Positions 23,873-32,989 of a stretch of DNA of 43,480 bases are shown here, one piece after another. The notes under the pieces are model-generated. The model did not search any database. It worked only from the letters and a program-made list of their open reading frames with translations, and had not been told where the DNA came from. Source of the stretch: Anaerolineae bacterium (GTDB lineage Bacteria > Chloroflexota > Anaerolineae > Anaerolineales > DRMV01); contig DUEP01000012.1 in NCBI GenBank assembly GCA_011176535.1, positions 1 to 43,480 on the forward strand, read 5' to 3'. The position numbers and the translations under genes were made by a program. Each line of letters begins with the position of its first letter. The first letter of the stretch is position 1.

Positions 23873-26800
23873 TGGCCGAGCGCTTGCGGGTGCACCTGTT
23901 GGGCGATCTGTTGCTCACCGATGCTCAGGGCCAGCCCCTGGACCTGGGATCGCCCACCACGCGTTCGTTGTTTGCCTATCTGATGTATCATCGCGGCCAG
24001 CCGCTGGATCGTCGGCGGCTGGCATATGCTTTTTGGCCCTGGGGGACCGAGGCCGCGGCCCGGCGCAATTTGCGCCAGTATCTGCACCGCCTGCGGCGGG
24101 CGTTGGAAGATGTGGCGCCGAACCTGGTGCAGGCCACCGGCTCCTATGTGATGCTGGAGCCGGACTTCCCATTGTGGGTGGATGTGGAGCAGTTCCGGCG
24201 GCAGACGGGGGCGCAGGCCTCGTTGGAATTGTTGCAGCAGGCGGTGACCCTGTATCGGGGAGATTTGCTGCAGGATGTGTACGAGGATTGGGTAGAGGAG
24301 CCGCGGGCCGAACTGCGGGAGCGCTACCTGCGCACCCTGGAGCGGCTGGCCCGCGGCTATGCGGCCCAAGGTGCCGCGGCCGAGGCGTTGACCTGGGCCC
24401 AGCGCTGGGTGGCCGCCGACGCGCTGGACGAAGCGGCCCACCGGCTGCTGATGCGGCTGTATCTGGAGATGGGGGACCGCAGCCGTGCTCTGCAACAGTA
24501 TCGGTTGCTCACCGAGTTGTTGGAGCGGGAGTTGCAAGTGGCCCCCTCGCCAGAGACCCAGGCTCTGGCCGCGGAGTTGCAATCCGGGGAGGGGGGACGC
24601 CCGCGCTCGATGCCGGTGACGCCGCCCAGGCCCAGGGCTTCTTCCCCTTTGGGGGCGGCCCCGCGCATTCCGTTGGTGGGCCGGGAGGAGGAGCTGGCTT
24701 TTCTGGAAAGGATGCTGGCCCAGGCCGAGCAGGGGCAAGGCCGCTGGGTGCTTATCCTGGGCGAGGCTGGCATTGGCAAGACCCGTTTGCTGCAAGAGTA
24801 TCGCCGGCGCCACCCCGAGGTGCCCGTGCTGGACACAGTGTGCAGCGAGTTGGAGGCCCTGGTGCCTTACGGGCCGCTGCGGCACATGGTGGAACGGGCC
24901 CTGACCCTGTTCCCTCCGGGGATGCTGGAACCGCCGCCCCTCTGGTTGTTGCCTCTGTTGGGGTTGGCCCCAGATTTGGCCGTGCAGTTCAGCCTGCCCG
25001 CCCCCGGTGAAATTCCTCCGCCGGAGCGGCTGGGGGAGGCGCTGTATCGCATGTTGCTGGACCTGGTGACCTCCCTGCCCAACGGCCCCCTGCATCTGGT
25101 GCTGGACGACCTGCACTGGAGCGATACCCCTACCTGGGAATTGCTGGCCCAGTTGGCCCGCCGGGCCCGGGATGTACCGCTGTTGATCGTCGGTTTGCTC
25201 CGCCTGGAGGATTTGCCCATGCCCCGGGCGCGGATGCTACATATCATGCGCCGCGACCGGCTGGCCGTGGAACTCCCTTTGCGCCGCCTGACCCCGGAGG
25301 AGAGCGCCTCGTTGGCTCGCCAGTTACTGGCCGGCAAAAAGCCTTTCCCTCACTTCTTCGACCGCCTCTACCGCGAGACCGAGGGCAACCCCTTTTTCAT
25401 CATCGAGATGACGCAGGCAGCCCTGGAAGCCCCCAAGATGCTGGCCTCGGCCGATGGCCCCTGGCTGCCCCGCACGGTGCAGCAGGTCATTCAGGCGCGC
25501 CTTTCTCGCCTGCCTGAAACCTACCGCGAGTGGATCGGCGCGGCGGCCGTGCTGGGCCACAGTTTCACCCTGCCCATGTTGCGGGCTTTGACGCAGGCCG
25601 AGGATGAGGACCTGGTGGCGGCCATCGAGACCTGGATGCAGCGCGGGCTGGTGCGCGAGGAGGCCCTGGGTTTTGCCTTCAGTCACGACAAAATCCGCCA
25701 GGTGGCCTATCAGAGCCTGAGCCGGGCGCGGCGGCAGATCCTCCATCGTCGCGTGGCCGAGGTGTTGGAAGCCGCCGTCCCCCCGGCCGACGCGGCCACC
25801 CTGGCCTACCATTACGCCCGCTCGGACGAACCGTTGAAGGCGCTGCCTTACCTGACCCACGCCGGAGAACAGGCCCTGCGGGTGCGTTCCTATCACGAGG
25901 CGCGGCAGTTTGGCGAGCAGGCCATTCGGCTGTTGGGGCGTCTGCCTGGCCCCCGGGAACGTGCCCAGCGGGTGGACCTCAACCTGCAACTGGCTCAGGC
26001 GTACGCCTTCTCCGGGGATTTGAGCCGCGCCCTGGATATCCTCACCCAGACCGAGGACCTGGCCGCCAGCCTGGAGGATGAGCAGCGCCTGGGGCGGGTG
26101 TTCTATCGCTCGGCGCAGATTTTCTGGCTGCGCGGCGAACCCCGGGTGGCGGGGGACTACGCCCGGCGCACCCTGCGTGTGGCCGAGGAGACGGGCAACC
26201 CTACGCTTTTGCAGGCGGCGTTGCGCATGCTGGGGCGGGTGAGCATCGCCACCGGAGCGTTCGACGATGCCATTGCCTATTTGCAACGCTATCTGCGTTT
26301 GGAGCACACGCCGCCGCCTCCTCAACGCCCGGCGGTGCTGGGCTATCTGGGTGTGGCCTATGCCCGCGTGGGGTCCTTCGCCCGCGCGCTGGAGGCCGCG
26401 CGAGAAGGGGTGGCTCTGGCCGAGGCGCGGGGCGTGGCCGAGGAAATCGCCTTCGCCCGGATGCAGTTGGGTTTTGTCCACGCCGACGCGCGCGCCTGGG
26501 AACAGGTGCTGGAGGCCACTTCCCCCGTCCCCGACCCGTTGACGCAAGACGAGCCGTTGACGCCCTGGGGCTTCATGTTGTTGGGCCTGCAGGGCCGCGC
26601 GCTGGCTCATTTGGGCCGCCTCCAGGAAGCCCTGCAGCGCATCACCCATGCCCTGGCCTGGGCCGAGACGGTGGACTATCGGGTGTTCCACTACCTGCCG
26701 CGCCTGTTCTACGCCGAGGCGCTGGCGTTGGCCGCGGAGTGGGCTCAGGCCGAGCGCGAGGCGCGGCGTACGTTGGACGAGGCGCAGCAGGCCGGGAATC

Positions 26801-27168
26801 GTTGGGCCTACGGCGTGGCGTTGCGGGTCCGGGCGGCCATTCTGTCTCGCCAGCCTGAGCCGCCCTGGGAGCAGGTGGAGATGTTGCTCATTCAGTCCAT
26901 GCATGTCCTGCGGCGGGTACGGGCGCGGCCCGACCTGGCGCGAACCTATCTGGCCCTGCGACGACTTTACGACCGGGCAGGGCAAATTGCCTGGGCGGTG
27001 GATTGTCACTTTCGGGCCACTTCTCTCTTCGAGGAGTTGGGTATGCGCCAGGAACTGGAGGAAGCCCAGGGCCGGCCTGTCCAGCAGCCCTCCGAGGCTG
27101 GGGTGCTGGCCCAGGTGGTCCTGCGCGGCCCCAATCTCCCCTTCCCCGCCGAATGGGACGAGATTTGA
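23869..27168 (+). CDS. SARP-like transcriptional activator with AAA ATPase and TPR domains
   Basis: 1099 aa. Residues 1-95 form an OmpR/SARP-type winged helix (RVHLLGDLLLTDAQG…GSPTTRSLFAYLMYHRGQPLDRRRLAYAFWP) and 96-245 the bacterial transcriptional activator domain (BTAD). A linker leads to an AAA_16/STAND ATPase from about 266, with Walker A GEAGIGKT (298-305) and Walker B LVLDDLHW (about 410-417). From about 650 come TPR-like helical repeats to the end. STAND regulators use ATP binding to switch on when an inducer meets the TPR sensor; target genes and inducer are unknown. No C-terminal LuxR HTH is present; DNA binding would be N-terminal. Coupled to the HIT gene by an ATGA overlap. Confidence 0.9.
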   Translation: MMAERLRVHLLGDLLLTDAQGQPLDLGSPTTRSLFAYLMYHRGQPLDRRRLAYAFWPWGTEAAARRNLRQYLHRLRRALEDVAPNLVQATGSYVMLEPDFPLWVDVEQFRRQTGAQASLELLQQAVTLYRGDLLQDVYEDWVEEPRAELRERYLRTLERLARGYAAQGAAAEALTWAQRWVAADALDEAAHRLLMRLYLEMGDRSRALQQYRLLTELLERELQVAPSPETQALAAELQSGEGGRPRSMPVTPPRPRASSPLGAAPRIPLVGREEELAFLERMLAQAEQGQGRWVLILGEAGIGKTRLLQEYRRRHPEVPVLDTVCSELEALVPYGPLRHMVERALTLFPPGMLEPPPLWLLPLLGLAPDLAVQFSLPAPGEIPPPERLGEALYRMLLDLVTSLPNGPLHLVLDDLHWSDTPTWELLAQLARRARDVPLLIVGLLRLEDLPMPRARMLHIMRRDRLAVELPLRRLTPEESASLARQLLAGKKPFPHFFDRLYRETEGNPFFIIEMTQAALEAPKMLASADGPWLPRTVQQVIQARLSRLPETYREWIGAAAVLGHSFTLPMLRALTQAEDEDLVAAIETWMQRGLVREEALGFAFSHDKIRQVAYQSLSRARRQILHRRVAEVLEAAVPPADAATLAYHYARSDEPLKALPYLTHAGEQALRVRSYHEARQFGEQAIRLLGRLPGPRERAQRVDLNLQLAQAYAFSGDLSRALDILTQTEDLAASLEDEQRLGRVFYRSAQIFWLRGEPRVAGDYARRTLRVAEETGNPTLLQAALRMLGRVSIATGAFDDAIAYLQRYLRLEHTPPPPQRPAVLGYLGVAYARVGSFARALEAAREGVALAEARGVAEEIAFARMQLGFVHADARAWEQVLEATSPVPDPLTQDEPLTPWGFMLLGLQGRALAHLGRLQEALQRITHALAWAETVDYRVFHYLPRLFYAEALALAAEWAQAEREARRTLDEAQQAGNRWAYGVALRVRAAILSRQPEPPWEQVEMLLIQSMHVLRRVRARPDLARTYLALRRLYDRAGQIAWAVDCHFRATSLFEELGMRQELEEAQGRPVQQPSEAGVLAQVVLRGPNLPFPAEWDEI

Positions 27169-27176
27169 AACAAAAA

Positions 27177-27216
27177 CGCCCTGACAAGAGAACTTGCCAG
27201 GGCGGCGTTGCTTTTT
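27177..27216. terminator. Bidirectional terminator
   Basis: Stem CGCCCTGACAAG / CTTGCCAGGGCG (27177-27188, 27193-27204) with one mismatch, between convergent genes. The plus strand continues to CTTTTT and the minus strand to GTTTTTGTTTC. It ends both the SARP gene and pgk. Confidence 0.82.
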
Positions 27217-27230
27217 CAGGTTGAAGGGTG

Positions 27231-28406
27231 CTATTGGTCCAGCAGGGCTGCCACGCCGGGGAGCATTTTCCCTTCCAGCATTTCCAGCGAGGCGCCGCCG
27301 CCGGTGCTCAAGTGGGTGATGTGGTCGGCCAGGCCGCTTTGCTTGACCGCGGCCACGGAATCCCCGCCGCCCACGATGCTCACCGCGTCGCTCTCGGCCA
27401 CCGCGCGGGCGATGCCGAAAGTGCCCTGGGCAAAGGGGGCCATCTCGAAGACGCCCATCGGTCCGTTCCACACCACCGTGCGCGCTTCACGGATGACCTC
27501 GGCAAAGGCGTCCACCGTATCGGGGCCAATGTCTAAGGCCCGCCAGCCCGCCGGAATGTCGCCCACGGGCGCCACCCGGCGCTGAGCATCGGGGGCAAAG
27601 GCCTCGGCGATGACCAGATCGACCGGGAGCAGCAGTTTGTCGCTGCCGTCCTGCAACAGGGTTTTGGCCGTCTCGATGGCCTCCTGTTCCACCAGCGAAT
27701 CGCCCATGGCGTAGCCCAGGGCGGCGAGGAAGGTGTTGGCCATGCCTCCGCCGATGAGCACCCGATCGGCTTTGCCCAACAGGTTGCGCACCACGCCGAT
27801 TTTGTCGCTGATTTTGGCCCCGCCCAGGATGGCCACGAAGGGGCGCGCGGGGCTTTCCAGGGCCTGGCCCAGGTAGCGCAGTTCTTTTTCCATCAAAAAG
27901 CCGGCCACCGCAGGCAGGTATTGGGCCACCCCCACGGTGGAGGCATGGGCCCGATGGGCCGACCCAAAGGCGTCGTTGACGAAGAGGTCGCATCCGGCGG
28001 CCAGTTGCCGGGCGAAGTCGGGGTCGTTCTTTTTTTCCTCAGGATGGAAGCGGGTGTTTTCCAGCAACAGCACCTCGCCGGGCTTCAAGGCGGCCTTGGC
28101 TTGCTGGGCTTCCGGTCCCACGCAGTCGGGTGCGAAGGCCACCGGCTGGCCCAGCAGTTGGCTTAGGTGCTCCGCCACCGGCCGCAGCGAAAGTTCGGGC
28201 ACCACCTTTCCTTTGGGGCGGCCCAGGTGGCTCATCAAGACCACCGCCGCGCCCTGTTCCAGCAGATACCGCAGGGTGGGCAACGCCCCTTGAATGCGCG
28301 TATCGTCGCTCACGCGGCCCTCTTTGAGGGGTACATTGAAATCCACCCGCACCAACACTTTTTTGTCTTTGACTTGCACATTACGGATCGTTTTTTTCGC
28401 AAACAT
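27231..28406 (-). CDS. pgk: Phosphoglycerate kinase
   Basis: Glycolytic enzyme interconverting 1,3-bisphosphoglycerate plus ADP and 3-phosphoglycerate plus ATP. 391 aa, normal length. Signature motifs: [14 protein letters not shown] (substrate binding, residues 17-30), [21 protein letters not shown], the hinge region with [13 protein letters not shown], and the nucleotide-binding [13 protein letters not shown] / [13 protein letters not shown] at the C-terminus. It lies 36 bp after the Endonuc_Holl gene. gap is 10 kb away on the other strand, so the common gap-pgk operon is split. Confidence 0.97.
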   Translation of the reverse strand: MFAKKTIRNVQVKDKKVLVRVDFNVPLKEGRVSDDTRIQGALPTLRYLLEQGAAVVLMSHLGRPKGKVVPELSLRPVAEHLSQLLGQPVAFAPDCVGPEAQQAKAALKPGEVLLLENTRFHPEEKKNDPDFARQLAAGCDLFVNDAFGSAHRAHASTVGVAQYLPAVAGFLMEKELRYLGQALESPARPFVAILGGAKISDKIGVVRNLLGKADRVLIGGGMANTFLAALGYAMGDSLVEQEAIETAKTLLQDGSDKLLLPVDLVIAEAFAPDAQRRVAPVGDIPAGWRALDIGPDTVDAFAEVIREARTVVWNGPMGVFEMAPFAQGTFGIARAVAESDAVSIVGGGDSVAAVKQSGLADHITHLSTGGGASLEMLEGKMLPGVAALLDQ

Positions 28407-28441
28407 GGCGTTTTCTCCTCGATTCGACCTGCCTTGGTCTA

Positions 28442-28447
28442 ATCATA
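28442..28447 (-). promoter_or_regulatory. Possible -10 of pgk overlapping the upstream stop
   Basis: Minus-strand TATGAT preceded by GGG, 35 bp before the pgk ATG and covering the stop codon of the upstream gene. It would let pgk be transcribed separately from that gene. Confidence 0.4.
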
Positions 28448-29216
28448 CCCCATTCCCGCCCACAGAGGGTTCTTCCCGGCGCAGCAGGGCTTCTATGTGG
28501 GTGCGGACCTCTTCCGGGGTACGGCGCACGATGTCGGCCAGGGTTTCGTAGGATGCCCCCTGGCGGATTTTGCGCAGCAGGTAGGCCTCCTCGCGCGGAT
28601 CCCAGGGGAGCCCGCTGCGCGCAGGGCGCTCCTGTTTTTTCGGGGGGTGCCGGTCTGGATGGCTTTTCCGGGCCGCGTCTCGGGGGTTCGGTTTCGCCCC
28701 TGGGGCGGTACTGCCCGCCGGGGAGGAAAGCGGTGGGGTGGCCTTGCGGCGCAGTTTGCCCTTCCGCCACTCCAGGGTCTGAACAATGCCCTCCTCGCTC
28801 ACCCGCAGCACCTCGAAGCGCACCCGTCCGGCTTCCACGGCGCGGGCGATGGCTTTCTGGGTGGCGCTCAGACGGGCGTTGGGGCCGCGCTTGATGTCCA
28901 GAATCACCACCTCCAGGCTATCGGGATGGCCGATGCCGTCGCGCAGGTCGGCATAGCCGGAAAACAAAATGTAGTCCACCGGATCGCCTAAAAAGTGGGC
29001 GTCGGAAGGCGAGTACGCGAAGCCCGGCAGCCAGGGGGCTAGGCGCTCGGCCACCTGGCCGCGTAAAGCCGCGCGGCTGCGCCCTAAGCGCTCCTTGCGA
29101 ATGCGCTCCAGTTCCTCCCGATAGCGCGCTTCGGCGGCGCGCAGGCGTCGATAGAGGGTGAGCACGACCATGAAGAGCAGGAGGACGAGCAAACCCCAGA
29201 TCAAAGTGATGGGCAT
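28443..29216 (-). CDS. Endonuc_Holl family protein (Holliday junction resolvase-related), membrane-anchored
   Basis: 257 aa. A single N-terminal transmembrane helix (residues 2-22) and a coiled-coil linker (RRLRAAEARYREELERIRKERLGRS) lead to a predicted PD-(D/E)xK-like domain (about 50-135: FAYSPSDAHFLGDPVDYILFSGYAD…VVILDIKRG) matching the Endonuc_Holl family. The IKRGxxA block probably holds the catalytic Lys. After a Pro-rich linker, residues about 205-250 look like a small helix-turn-helix (REEAYLLRKIRQGASYETLADIVRRTPEEVRTHI), an addition absent from the minimal family. Function is unproven; possible role in DNA processing at the membrane. Confidence 0.82.
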   Translation of the reverse strand: MPITLIWGLLVLLLFMVVLTLYRRLRAAEARYREELERIRKERLGRSRAALRGQVAERLAPWLPGFAYSPSDAHFLGDPVDYILFSGYADLRDGIGHPDSLEVVILDIKRGPNARLSATQKAIARAVEAGRVRFEVLRVSEEGIVQTLEWRKGKLRRKATPPLSSPAGSTAPGAKPNPRDAARKSHPDRHPPKKQERPARSGLPWDPREEAYLLRKIRQGASYETLADIVRRTPEEVRTHIEALLRREEPSVGGNGV

Positions 29217-29245
29217 GGGGCAACTTCTCCTTTACCAAGATGGAA

Positions 29246-29276
29246 AACCGCCAGGGAAGGCCTTCCCCTGGCGGTT
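29246..29276 (-). terminator. Terminator of the BMP ABC operon
   Basis: Stem AACCGCCAGG / CCTGGCGGTT (29246-29255, 29267-29276), extended inward by GAAGG/CCTTC with one bulged base. On the minus strand it is followed by TTCCATC, a weak T-run, directly after the last permease gene. Confidence 0.7.
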
Positions 29277-29296
29277 GAAGGCATGGGGTCGAGCGG

Positions 29297-30295
29297 CTAT
29301 TCTTCCTCGAAATGGGTGCCCAGGGCCGCCGGAGGGGTGACCTGCATGGCCCGCAGCAGTCGCAAGAGGAAGTGACGCAGGTCGGGCGGCAGCCCGGTCA
29401 GGGTGCGGTTGACCCACTCGGTGTTGCCGATGTTCACGAAGAGCAGCGTGAGGATCATCAGCGGGAAAGGAGCCACCTGCAGCACCTGGGAGGGGACGCC
29501 TGGCAGGTAGGGCTGCAACACCAGCCCCAGCCACTGGAGCAGGGCGAAGAAGTAGGCACCCAAAGCGCCCCGCAGGGGGCTCCAGCCGCCGAAAATGGTC
29601 AGCGCCAGGGCGATCCAGCCGATGCCGTCCAGGCCCGAGATGGTGCCTTTCCAACCGGCTTTGACGCTGAGGGAGTAGGTAGGACCGGCTAGACCCACCA
29701 GGGCGCCGCCCAATAGGGTGTAAAGGTAACGCTGCAGGCGCACATTGGCCCCGCGGGCGTGGGCTGCGGCCGGGCGTTCGCCGATGCCCTGCAGGGTCAG
29801 CCCCGGCAGCGTGCGGAACACCCACCACCAGGCCAGCCCGATGAGCAGAAAACTGAGATAGGTGAGTGGATCCTGGGTGAAGAACAGCGGGCCGAGGATG
29901 GGGATGTCTTTCAAAACCGGGATGGGCCACTGGCCGACCCGCGGCCCTTGCAGGCCCATGTAGGGGTTGCCCAGGAAGTAGGACAGGTCGCGGGTGGTCA
30001 GGGTGAGCACGAAGCCCACGGCCACCTGAGAGACCTTGAGGGAGATGCTGGCGAAGGCGATGATGGTCGCCACCAGGGCCCCGATGAGCATTCCCACCAC
30101 GAAGCCCAGGATGAGGTTGTCCGTGCGTACGGCCACGGCAAAGCCCGCCATGGCGGTCAGCAGAATGGTGCCGTTGACCGAGAGGTTGATCACCCCGGCG
30201 CGCTCGGTGAGGGTTTCGCCAATGGTGGCGAAGATGACCGGCGCGGCGGCCGCCAGCACGCCGGCCAGACCGAAGAGGATTTGCTCCAGGGTCAT
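29297..30295 (-). CDS. ABC transporter permease, nucleoside/BMP type (NupQ-like)
   Basis: 332 aa, around eight to nine transmembrane helices. The start APVIFATIGETLTERAGVINLSVNGTIL is the characteristic opening of the BPD_transp_2 permeases that pair with BMP-family binding proteins; the usual text is ERSGVINLGxEG. It forms the channel with the second permease. It begins by ATGA overlap with the preceding permease gene (30292-30295) and is the last gene of the operon. The substrate is most likely a purine nucleoside, judged by family. Confidence 0.9.
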   Translation of the reverse strand: MTLEQILFGLAGVLAAAAPVIFATIGETLTERAGVINLSVNGTILLTAMAGFAVAVRTDNLILGFVVGMLIGALVATIIAFASISLKVSQVAVGFVLTLTTRDLSYFLGNPYMGLQGPRVGQWPIPVLKDIPILGPLFFTQDPLTYLSFLLIGLAWWWVFRTLPGLTLQGIGERPAAAHARGANVRLQRYLYTLLGGALVGLAGPTYSLSVKAGWKGTISGLDGIGWIALALTIFGGWSPLRGALGAYFFALLQWLGLVLQPYLPGVPSQVLQVAPFPLMILTLLFVNIGNTEWVNRTLTGLPPDLRHFLLRLLRAMQVTPPAALGTHFEEE

Positions 30296-31377
30296 CCCTC
30301 ACCTCCTGCGTGGGCCCGGATTTCCTGCAACGCCTCGCGGCGCTCCTCCCACCATTGCCGCACCCCTTCCATGATGAGGAAGGAAAGCACCAGCGTGCCC
30401 TGGATGACGCCGGAAAGGGACGAGTCCAGTTTGAGCACAATGGGCAGTTGAATGCTGCCGATGTTCAGCGCGGCAAAGAAGAGCGCCACAGCCGGAGCCC
30501 AGGCGGCCTGGTAATTGACCAGCATGGCCACCATTAGCCCCAGCCAGCCGTAGCCGCTGGAGATGGCCGGGATCAGCCGGTGATAGACGGCGGTCACCTG
30601 GACGGCTCCGGCCAGCCCGGCCAGCGCGCCGCAGGCCAGGAAAGCCCCCATCATCATGCGCTGGGTAGGGATGCCCAGCAAATGGGCGGCTTTGGGATTG
30701 CGCCCCACGGCTTTCAGTTTGAGGCCGTAGTAAGTGCCCTGGAGCAGGAAGTACACCACCATGGCCCCCAGGAGGCCGAGACCCAGGGCCCACAAACTCA
30801 GGCGCGAACCGGACACCATGGGTAACCACAGCTCCCGGGGGAAGGGTTCGGTTCCGCTCATCGAGCCGATCCCCGGACGCTTCCAGGGGCCGAAAATCAA
30901 CCACAGGGTGAGGGCCATGGCCACGAAGTCCAGGCCCAGGCCGCCGAAGATTTCGTTGACCCCGCCGAAAGTCTTGAGCAGGCCGGCCAGAGCCGCCCAG
31001 AGCGCGCCGCCCAGGGCTCCGGCGAGGATGGCCAGAACGAGGATGAGCGCCGGGGCCCACCCGCTATCCTGCATCAGGCGGAGCGCCCAGGTGGTGAAGA
31101 TGGCCCCCAGCACGATTTGGCCCTCGATGCCGATGTTCCACAACCCGGCGCTGAAGGTGATAAGCAGCCCGGAAGTGGCCAAAAGCAGAGGCACCCAGGC
31201 CACCAAGGTGTCGGCTACCTTGGTCCAAGAGCCAATGGCGCCCAATACCAGATGACGGTAGGCCAGCGCGGGCGATGTGCTGGCCGCCCACAGCACAAGG
31301 GTGGTCAGGAGCAAAGCCATGACCACCGCGCCCAAGCGGAAGAGCCAGGCGATGCTGGCGTCGCTGCGTTGCCTCAC
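30292..31377 (-). CDS. ABC transporter permease, nucleoside/BMP type (NupP-like)
   Basis: 361 aa, about nine membrane helices. The GLWNIGIEGQIVLGAIFTTW motif near residues 75-95 and the central FGGVNEIFGGLGLDFVAMALTLWL and LKAVGRNPKAAHLLGIP segments are standard for this permease family. It starts at GTG 31377, overlapping the ATPase stop (GTGA), and ends overlapping the next permease. The two permeases are thus strictly coupled to the ATPase gene. Confidence 0.9.
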   Translation of the reverse strand: MRQRSDASIAWLFRLGAVVMALLLTTLVLWAASTSPALAYRHLVLGAIGSWTKVADTLVAWVPLLLATSGLLITFSAGLWNIGIEGQIVLGAIFTTWALRLMQDSGWAPALILVLAILAGALGGALWAALAGLLKTFGGVNEIFGGLGLDFVAMALTLWLIFGPWKRPGIGSMSGTEPFPRELWLPMVSGSRLSLWALGLGLLGAMVVYFLLQGTYYGLKLKAVGRNPKAAHLLGIPTQRMMMGAFLACGALAGLAGAVQVTAVYHRLIPAISSGYGWLGLMVAMLVNYQAAWAPAVALFFAALNIGSIQLPIVLKLDSSLSGVIQGTLVLSFLIMEGVRQWWEERREALQEIRAHAGGEG

Positions 31378-32873
31378 GGACTCGCCTCCTTCGCTGGGGT
31401 AAAGGTTTCTTCAAAGCCGCGCCCCCCGATGAGTTGGCCCAATTGCTCTACCGTGGTGTGCCGGGCATCCAGGGGCGGCGACACCTTGCCGCCGAAGAAC
31501 ACCAGGATGCGGTCGCTATAGTGGAGCAGTTCTTCCAAGTCCGAGGACATGAAAAAGATGGCTGTGCCCTGCCGACAGCGTTCTTTCAGTTTCTGCCACA
31601 CCCAGATGGCCGACTCCATGTCCAGCCCCCGGGTGGGATGTTCCAGGAGCAGCAGGCGCAGGTTGGCGCGCAGCAGCGCCAGCAGGGCGCGCTGCTGGTT
31701 GCCGCCGGAAAGGGCCTCCACCGGCGATTCGGGATATCCCCGGATGTGGTACTCGGCGATGGCATCCTGGGTGATCTGCTGGGCCCATTGGCGGTCGATG
31801 ACCAGCCCGGTCTGCTCGCGGGCCAGCACGAAATGCTCCATCAGGGTCAGGGTGGGGATGAGCCCCTCTTCCAGGCGGGCGGCGGGTAGGTAGGCCACGC
31901 CGTGGCGCATGAAGGTGAGATAGGGTTTGCCGGTCAGGTTGTGCCCGTCCACCCAGATTTCCCCCTCCACGGGGCGGGTCAGCCCCGCGCAGGCGCGCAG
32001 TAGGTGCTGCTGCCCGCTGCCTTCCATGCCCGCCAGGCCGATAACCTCGCCTTCGCGCACCTCCAGGTTGACCCCTTCGATGCGCAACCGGTGGTCTTCC
32101 AGGGCCAGGTTGCGCAGGCGCAGCACCGGCTTGCCCAGAGGGATGCCTTGCCGCTCGCCGATGCGAATGTCTTTGGCGAACATCCAGCGCACCAGTTCGT
32201 CCAGGTCATAGGGCCGCTCGGCCTCGCCCACCAGTCGCCCGGCCCGCAGCACGGCCACGCGGTCGCATAGCACCTGCACCTCTTCCAGTTTGTGGGTGAC
32301 GAAGATGATGGCGCGCCCTTCGTCGGCCAACCGGCGCAGGGTGGCAAACAGGCGCTCCTTTTGTTGGGCGCTGATGCCCGTGGTGGGTTCGTCGAAGATG
32401 AGCACCCGCGCGCCCAACCAGAGCAGGCGCAGGATCTCCAGTTGCTGGCGTTCGCCCACGGTCAGGGTGCCCACCTCGGCGTTGGGGTCTAGATCGAAGC
32501 TGAACTCCCGGCTCAAGCGGGTGAGGGCTTGTAGGGCCTCCTCCCGTGGGGGGAGCAGCCCTTTGGGGTATCCGGCCATGAAGTTGTCCAGCACCCGCAT
32601 GGGCGGGAAGTCCAGGGGGTCCTGATGCAACATGCCGATGCCGTGCCGCAGGGCGTCGGCGGGGGAGTGGATCTCCACCGGTTGCCCGTCCAAAAGAATC
32701 TCGCCGCTGTCGGCGTGGATGAATCCCGAGAGGATTTTCATCAGGGTGCTTTTGCCTGCGCCGTTTTCCCCCAGAAGCCCCTGGATGGTGCCCGAAGGGA
32801 TGGTCAGGGTGATGTCGTTGTTGGCATGAACCGGACCGAAGTGCTTATGGATGTGGCGTAGTTCGATGTGCAT
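31374..32873 (-). CDS. ABC transporter ATPase with two nucleotide-binding domains (NupO-like)
   Basis: 499 aa fused dimer. Domain 1: Walker A GENGAGKST (residues 35-43), signature LTVGERQQLEIL, Walker B VLIFDEPT and H-loop VTHK. Domain 2 from about 255: degenerate Walker A GMEGSGQQ lacking the Lys, signature LSGGNQQRALLALL and PTRGLD, which is the norm for sugar/nucleoside-type ATPases where one site is inactive. It powers uptake through the two downstream permeases. A hairpin-containing 116-bp gap separates it from the binding-protein gene. Confidence 0.93.
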   Translation of the reverse strand: MHIELRHIHKHFGPVHANNDITLTIPSGTIQGLLGENGAGKSTLMKILSGFIHADSGEILLDGQPVEIHSPADALRHGIGMLHQDPLDFPPMRVLDNFMAGYPKGLLPPREEALQALTRLSREFSFDLDPNAEVGTLTVGERQQLEILRLLWLGARVLIFDEPTTGISAQQKERLFATLRRLADEGRAIIFVTHKLEEVQVLCDRVAVLRAGRLVGEAERPYDLDELVRWMFAKDIRIGERQGIPLGKPVLRLRNLALEDHRLRIEGVNLEVREGEVIGLAGMEGSGQQHLLRACAGLTRPVEGEIWVDGHNLTGKPYLTFMRHGVAYLPAARLEEGLIPTLTLMEHFVLAREQTGLVIDRQWAQQITQDAIAEYHIRGYPESPVEALSGGNQQRALLALLRANLRLLLLEHPTRGLDMESAIWVWQKLKERCRQGTAIFFMSSDLEELLHYSDRILVFFGGKVSPPLDARHTTVEQLGQLIGGRGFEETFTPAKEASP

Positions 32874-32951
32874 GAGCCGTTACCTGTGGAAGGAGATGTG
32901 GGAACGCAGCCGCTGTTCAGGGGGGAGGAGGTGCCCCGGCGGATACGGACA

Positions 32952-32982
32952 GGGGGCCTGCCCGACGCAGCGGGAGGCCCCC
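32952..32982 (-). repeat. GC-rich hairpin between binding-protein and ATPase genes
   Basis: GGGGGCCT (32952-32959) pairs with AGGCCCCC (32975-32982), with CCCG / CGGG inside and one bulged base. It begins 8 bp after the bmpA-like stop codon and lacks a T-run. Such hairpins after binding-protein genes typically protect the upstream mRNA or partly stop read-through, giving more binding protein than transporter. Confidence 0.6.
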
Positions 32983-32989
32983 CGGGTGT

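Noticed and set aside
25324-27471. 715-codon minus-strand frame opposite the SARP regulator
   Set aside because: Arg/Gln/Gly-rich with no domain; it crosses the bidirectional terminator and the end of pgk.
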